A DNA stretch of 64,000 nt from Legionella londiniensis (GTDB taxonomy: Bacteria > Pseudomonadota > Gammaproteobacteria > Legionellales > Legionellaceae): positions 8,020-72,019 of the forward strand of contig NZ_LNYK01000007.1 in assembly GCF_001467825.1 (NCBI RefSeq), read 5' to 3'. Position 1 is the stretch's first letter. Every line of letters starts with the position of its first letter. Below are positions 61,468 through 64,000 of this stretch, in pieces. Both the position numbers and the translations under genes were made by a program. Under the pieces are notes generated by a model. It saw nothing but the letters and a program-made list of their open reading frames with translations. It made no database searches and was not told the origin of the DNA.

Positions 61468-61767
61468 GATCCCTCTTAAATTCTCATACCTGCTGCTCAA
61501 AAAGATTAGGCTGGGTTGAAAGATTTCGAACCATTATTTAAGTGTAGTAGTTCAAACTTGATCTGCCAGTTGCCGGTTACGGGCAGAGAATAGGCTGATG
61601 CTGATCTTTAGAAACAGATTTCCTATTGATCTAAAACAGAACAAATAAAGCATTGTATAGTCAAATCATGATTTTACCCTGTATAGGCAGGAAAAAATAT
61701 TGGGATTTTTCCACCGTTTAATTTCAGTTTGCGTATAATATCAATTTTGCCTAATAGATGAATTGAG
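61468..61767. other. Divergent intergenic region archease / murJ
   Basis: 300 bases. A TATAAT at 61735-61740, 28 bases before the murJ start, is a likely -10 box; no good -35 is visible. Nothing else is recognised. Confidence 0.5.
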
Positions 61768-63342
61768 ATGGCAGTGCCCGAAACCATAGTTCCCAAACAA
61801 CAAAGTCTTTTGCGTTCTACAACCCTGGTTTCTCTCATGACATTCATATCGCGCATCATGGGGTTCGCGCGCGATATGACCCTTGCGCATTTTTTTGGTG
61901 CCTCTGTCGGAATGGATGCTTTTCTCATAGCTTTTAAAATACCCAATTTCATGCGCCGCCTGTTTGCGGAAGGGGCTTTTTCGCAGGCTTTTGTACCTGT
62001 ATTGGCCGAGTATCAGGAAACCAGGACCATTGAGGAAGTTCGTTTGTTTCTGGCCCGTATTGCAGGTACGCTCAGCGCTATTCTTACACTGGTAACGCTT
62101 GTCGGAATTATTGCATCCCCTTATATCGTTTTTATTTTTGCGCCAGGGTTTGGCGAAGGTTCTCCTCGTTCGCTGATGGCTATTGAGATGCTGCGCCTTA
62201 CCTTTCCGTATCTGATGCTGGTATCATTAACAGCTATGGCAGGGGCCATATTGAATACTTACGGTTATTTTGGCGTGCCGGCTTTTACTCCTGTTTTGCT
62301 CAATATTTCAATGATCGTGGCCGCTGTATTTGCAAGTCCCCATTTTTCTAACCCTGTCATTGCCTTGGCATGGGGGGTTCTCTTTGCAGGTATTGCCCAA
62401 TTGCTTTTTCAGCTGCCTTTTCTTTACCAGCGTAAGCTTTTGGTCAAGCCTCGATTGTTATTCAGCGACCCGGGTGTCAGACGGGTATTGAAGCTCATGG
62501 TTCCTGCTTTATTTGGCGTATCGATTGCACAAATTAATCTGTTAATCGATACCATTTTTGCCTCTTTTCTTAAAGTAGGCAGCGTTTCATGGCTGTTCTT
62601 CAGCGATCGTTTGACTGATTTTCCCTTGGGTGTTTTTGGCGTTGCTATTGCGACAGTCATCTTGCCGCATTTATCTCGCAGGCACACGGAACACAGTGTC
62701 GAACTGTTTTCCAAAGCGCTTGACTGGGGATTGCGCTTGCTGCTGCTTATCGGTGTGCCTTCGGCGCTGGGATTGGCACTATTTGCGATGCCATTGATCA
62801 GCAGCTGTTTTGCTTACGGCAAGTTTTCCCTTTTTGATGTGTTGCAGACGCAAAAAAGCTTGTTTACTCTGGCTCTTGGCGTTCCAGCTTTTATGATGGT
62901 TAAAGTGTTGGCCTCTGGATTTTATGCCCGGCAAAATATCAAAACTCCAGTGAAAGTTGGCGCGGCTGCCATGGTTGTGAATACAATATTCTGCGCTTTG
63001 CTCATTGGTCCCTTGGAACATGCGGGTTTAACCCTGGCGTCAACGATTGCGGGATACGTCAATTGCGCCATTTTATTTTTACTGCTGGTCAGGCGCCGTA
63101 TTTATATTCCCTTGCCGGGATGGGGAAAATTTATCCTGCAACTTTTGATTGCGAATATGATCATGAGTATGTATCTTTTGTGGGCGGTTGGAGATGCTTC
63201 ATACTGGATGGATCTCGCGGCAATTGCGCGCCTTGGTTTATTGCTTGGGCACGTGCTGGCGGCTTTGGTTATATATATATTATCCTTGATCCTTTGTGGC
63301 ATGCGCCCTGCTCAATTTCGCGGGCAAATAGGAGCGGTTTGA
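61768..63342 (+). CDS. murJ: Lipid II flippase MurJ
   Basis: 524 residues with 14 predicted helices (MOP superfamily). It flips the peptidoglycan precursor lipid II to the periplasmic side. Start text LRSTTLVSLMTFISRIMGFARDMTLAHFFG, then AFLIAFKIPNFMRRLFAEGAFSQAFVPVLAEY with the essential Arg, and SWLFFSDRLTDFPLGVFGVAIATVILP. The length matches E. coli MurJ (511). An essential gene followed after 35 bases by an aminopeptidase gene. Confidence 0.97.
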   Translation: MAVPETIVPKQQSLLRSTTLVSLMTFISRIMGFARDMTLAHFFGASVGMDAFLIAFKIPNFMRRLFAEGAFSQAFVPVLAEYQETRTIEEVRLFLARIAGTLSAILTLVTLVGIIASPYIVFIFAPGFGEGSPRSLMAIEMLRLTFPYLMLVSLTAMAGAILNTYGYFGVPAFTPVLLNISMIVAAVFASPHFSNPVIALAWGVLFAGIAQLLFQLPFLYQRKLLVKPRLLFSDPGVRRVLKLMVPALFGVSIAQINLLIDTIFASFLKVGSVSWLFFSDRLTDFPLGVFGVAIATVILPHLSRRHTEHSVELFSKALDWGLRLLLLIGVPSALGLALFAMPLISSCFAYGKFSLFDVLQTQKSLFTLALGVPAFMMVKVLASGFYARQNIKTPVKVGAAAMVVNTIFCALLIGPLEHAGLTLASTIAGYVNCAILFLLLVRRRIYIPLPGWGKFILQLLIANMIMSMYLLWAVGDASYWMDLAAIARLGLLLGHVLAALVIYILSLILCGMRPAQFRGQIGAV

Positions 63343-63377
63343 TTTCGCAGGAGGGGATATTCAATCCAGGAGTTACC

Positions 63378-64000
63378 ATGCAAGCGGATATTTTTTATAA
63401 GACAACCTGCAGTGATGCCTTGCCGTTAAGCTTCTTGAGCAAAGCGGAATTTCAGCAGCAGCTGCCAGGTTTAACGCCCTATGAGCGTGAACATTTTGCC
63501 ATACAGCAATTTAACGGCAACCTCGGGCAATTTGCCATTATTCGTAACGCAAAAGGGCGTCCTGAAAAAATCATTATAGGCACGGGTGACGGTCATCAAG
63601 CTCTGGCTATGGCGCATGCTGCAACCATGATACCGCCAGGACATTATTATCCAGAATCGCAATTATCAGAGTTTGCCCAAATTAGCTGGGGGCTTGCGCA
63701 GTATCGCTTTGATCGGTACAAATCGGCCGACGCTTTGCCGAGAGTCCTCTTGCTGCCCAAGGAAAAACTTGATTTGCTCCTGCCGGAAATCAAGGCAGTT
63801 TTTCTGGTTCGTGATCTGATTAATACTCCCGCAAATGATCTGTCTCCTGAGCATCTCGCTGAAGTTGTGGAAAAACTTGCCAATGAACACGGCGGGATAT
63901 TTAAGCAATGGGTTGGCAATGAATTATTGGATGATAATTTTCCTGCTATTCATGCAGTAGGCCGGGGCTCTGTAAAAGAACCAAGGCTTTTATCACTCAC
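63378..64000 (+). CDS. Leucyl aminopeptidase family (M17) protein, N-terminal part
   Basis: The frame is open from ATG 63378 (AGGAG 6 bases before) to the right edge: 207 codons without a stop. The visible part is the N-terminal macro-like domain plus the start of the catalytic one: VFLVRDLINTPANDLSPEHLAEVVEKL and FPAIHAVGRGSVKEPRLLSL are M17 hallmark sequences. The metal-binding residues lie beyond the edge. The length and N-terminus fit a PepA-related member rather than PepA itself. Cytosolic peptide turnover. Confidence 0.9.
   Translation, partial: MQADIFYKTTCSDALPLSFLSKAEFQQQLPGLTPYEREHFAIQQFNGNLGQFAIIRNAKGRPEKIIIGTGDGHQALAMAHAATMIPPGHYYPESQLSEFAQISWGLAQYRFDRYKSADALPRVLLLPKEKLDLLLPEIKAVFLVRDLINTPANDLSPEHLAEVVEKLANEHGGIFKQWVGNELLDDNFPAIHAVGRGSVKEPRLLSL

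Noticed and set aside
1-64000. CRISPR arrays, tRNA or rRNA genes, prophage or conjugative modules
   Set aside because: Gaps were read for spaced repeats, T-loop-like GGTTCRANNCC and conserved rRNA text; nothing convincing was found.

Overview
The window is chromosomal DNA of a gammaproteobacterium that looks like Legionella or a close relative in the Legionellales. This is inference. It rests on a Pht-like MFS transporter, several short lysine/glutamate-rich proteins of the kind seen among Dot/Icm substrates, opacity-like outer-membrane proteins, moderate GC, and housekeeping order typical of gammaproteobacteria (topA-smg-dprA-LysM facing def-fmt-rsmB). No rRNA, tRNA or CRISPR array was seen.

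Layout. 1-2311: a truncated effector-like gene and a complete 1.5-kb insertion sequence with 9-bp target duplications. 2392-4713: queuosine-precursor transporter, DUF2269 membrane protein, saccharopine-dehydrogenase-like enzyme. 4723-16055: topA, smg, dprA and a LysM protein leftward; def, fmt, rsmB, a CPBP protease-like protein, a ParB-like protein and a PBP4-type dacB rightward. 16052-23888: cbpM/cbpA, polyhydroxyalkanoate synthase, a GGDEF-EAL protein, and a Pht-like MFS transporter preceded by an apparent valine-rich leader peptide with alternative hairpins. 23928-29429: a MaoC-Pta fusion with acetate kinase and a HIT protein, flanked by three effector-like ORFs. 29620-35572: a tripartite RND efflux operon (OMF-MFP-RND).

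35864-44745: a TrpR/YerC-like gene and a compact histidine operon hisG-D-C-B-H-A-F-IE that ends in a translationally coupled purH. HisH/HisF release AICAR and PurH consumes it, so making histidine and recycling the purine by-product appear to share one transcript. 44780-54917: beta-barrel proteins, an ArsC-like reductase, a sulfotransferase-like protein, a tandem Usp protein beside a Kef-type antiporter, small unknowns, a truncated gene remnant, a HAD phosphatase, an ACC-deaminase-like PLP enzyme and a DUF488 protein. 54963-59533: a large secreted thaumatin-like protein and a SulP-STAS-cNMP-binding transporter. 59614-64000: RtcB RNA ligase with archease, MurJ, and the start of a leucyl aminopeptidase.

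The most unusual element is the leader at 21833-22064. It has a promoter-like pair, a 26-codon ORF with five consecutive Val codons, mutually exclusive stems, and a hairpin that would hide the Shine-Dalgarno of the Pht-like transporter. This would be valine-responsive attenuation of a transporter rather than of a biosynthetic operon.
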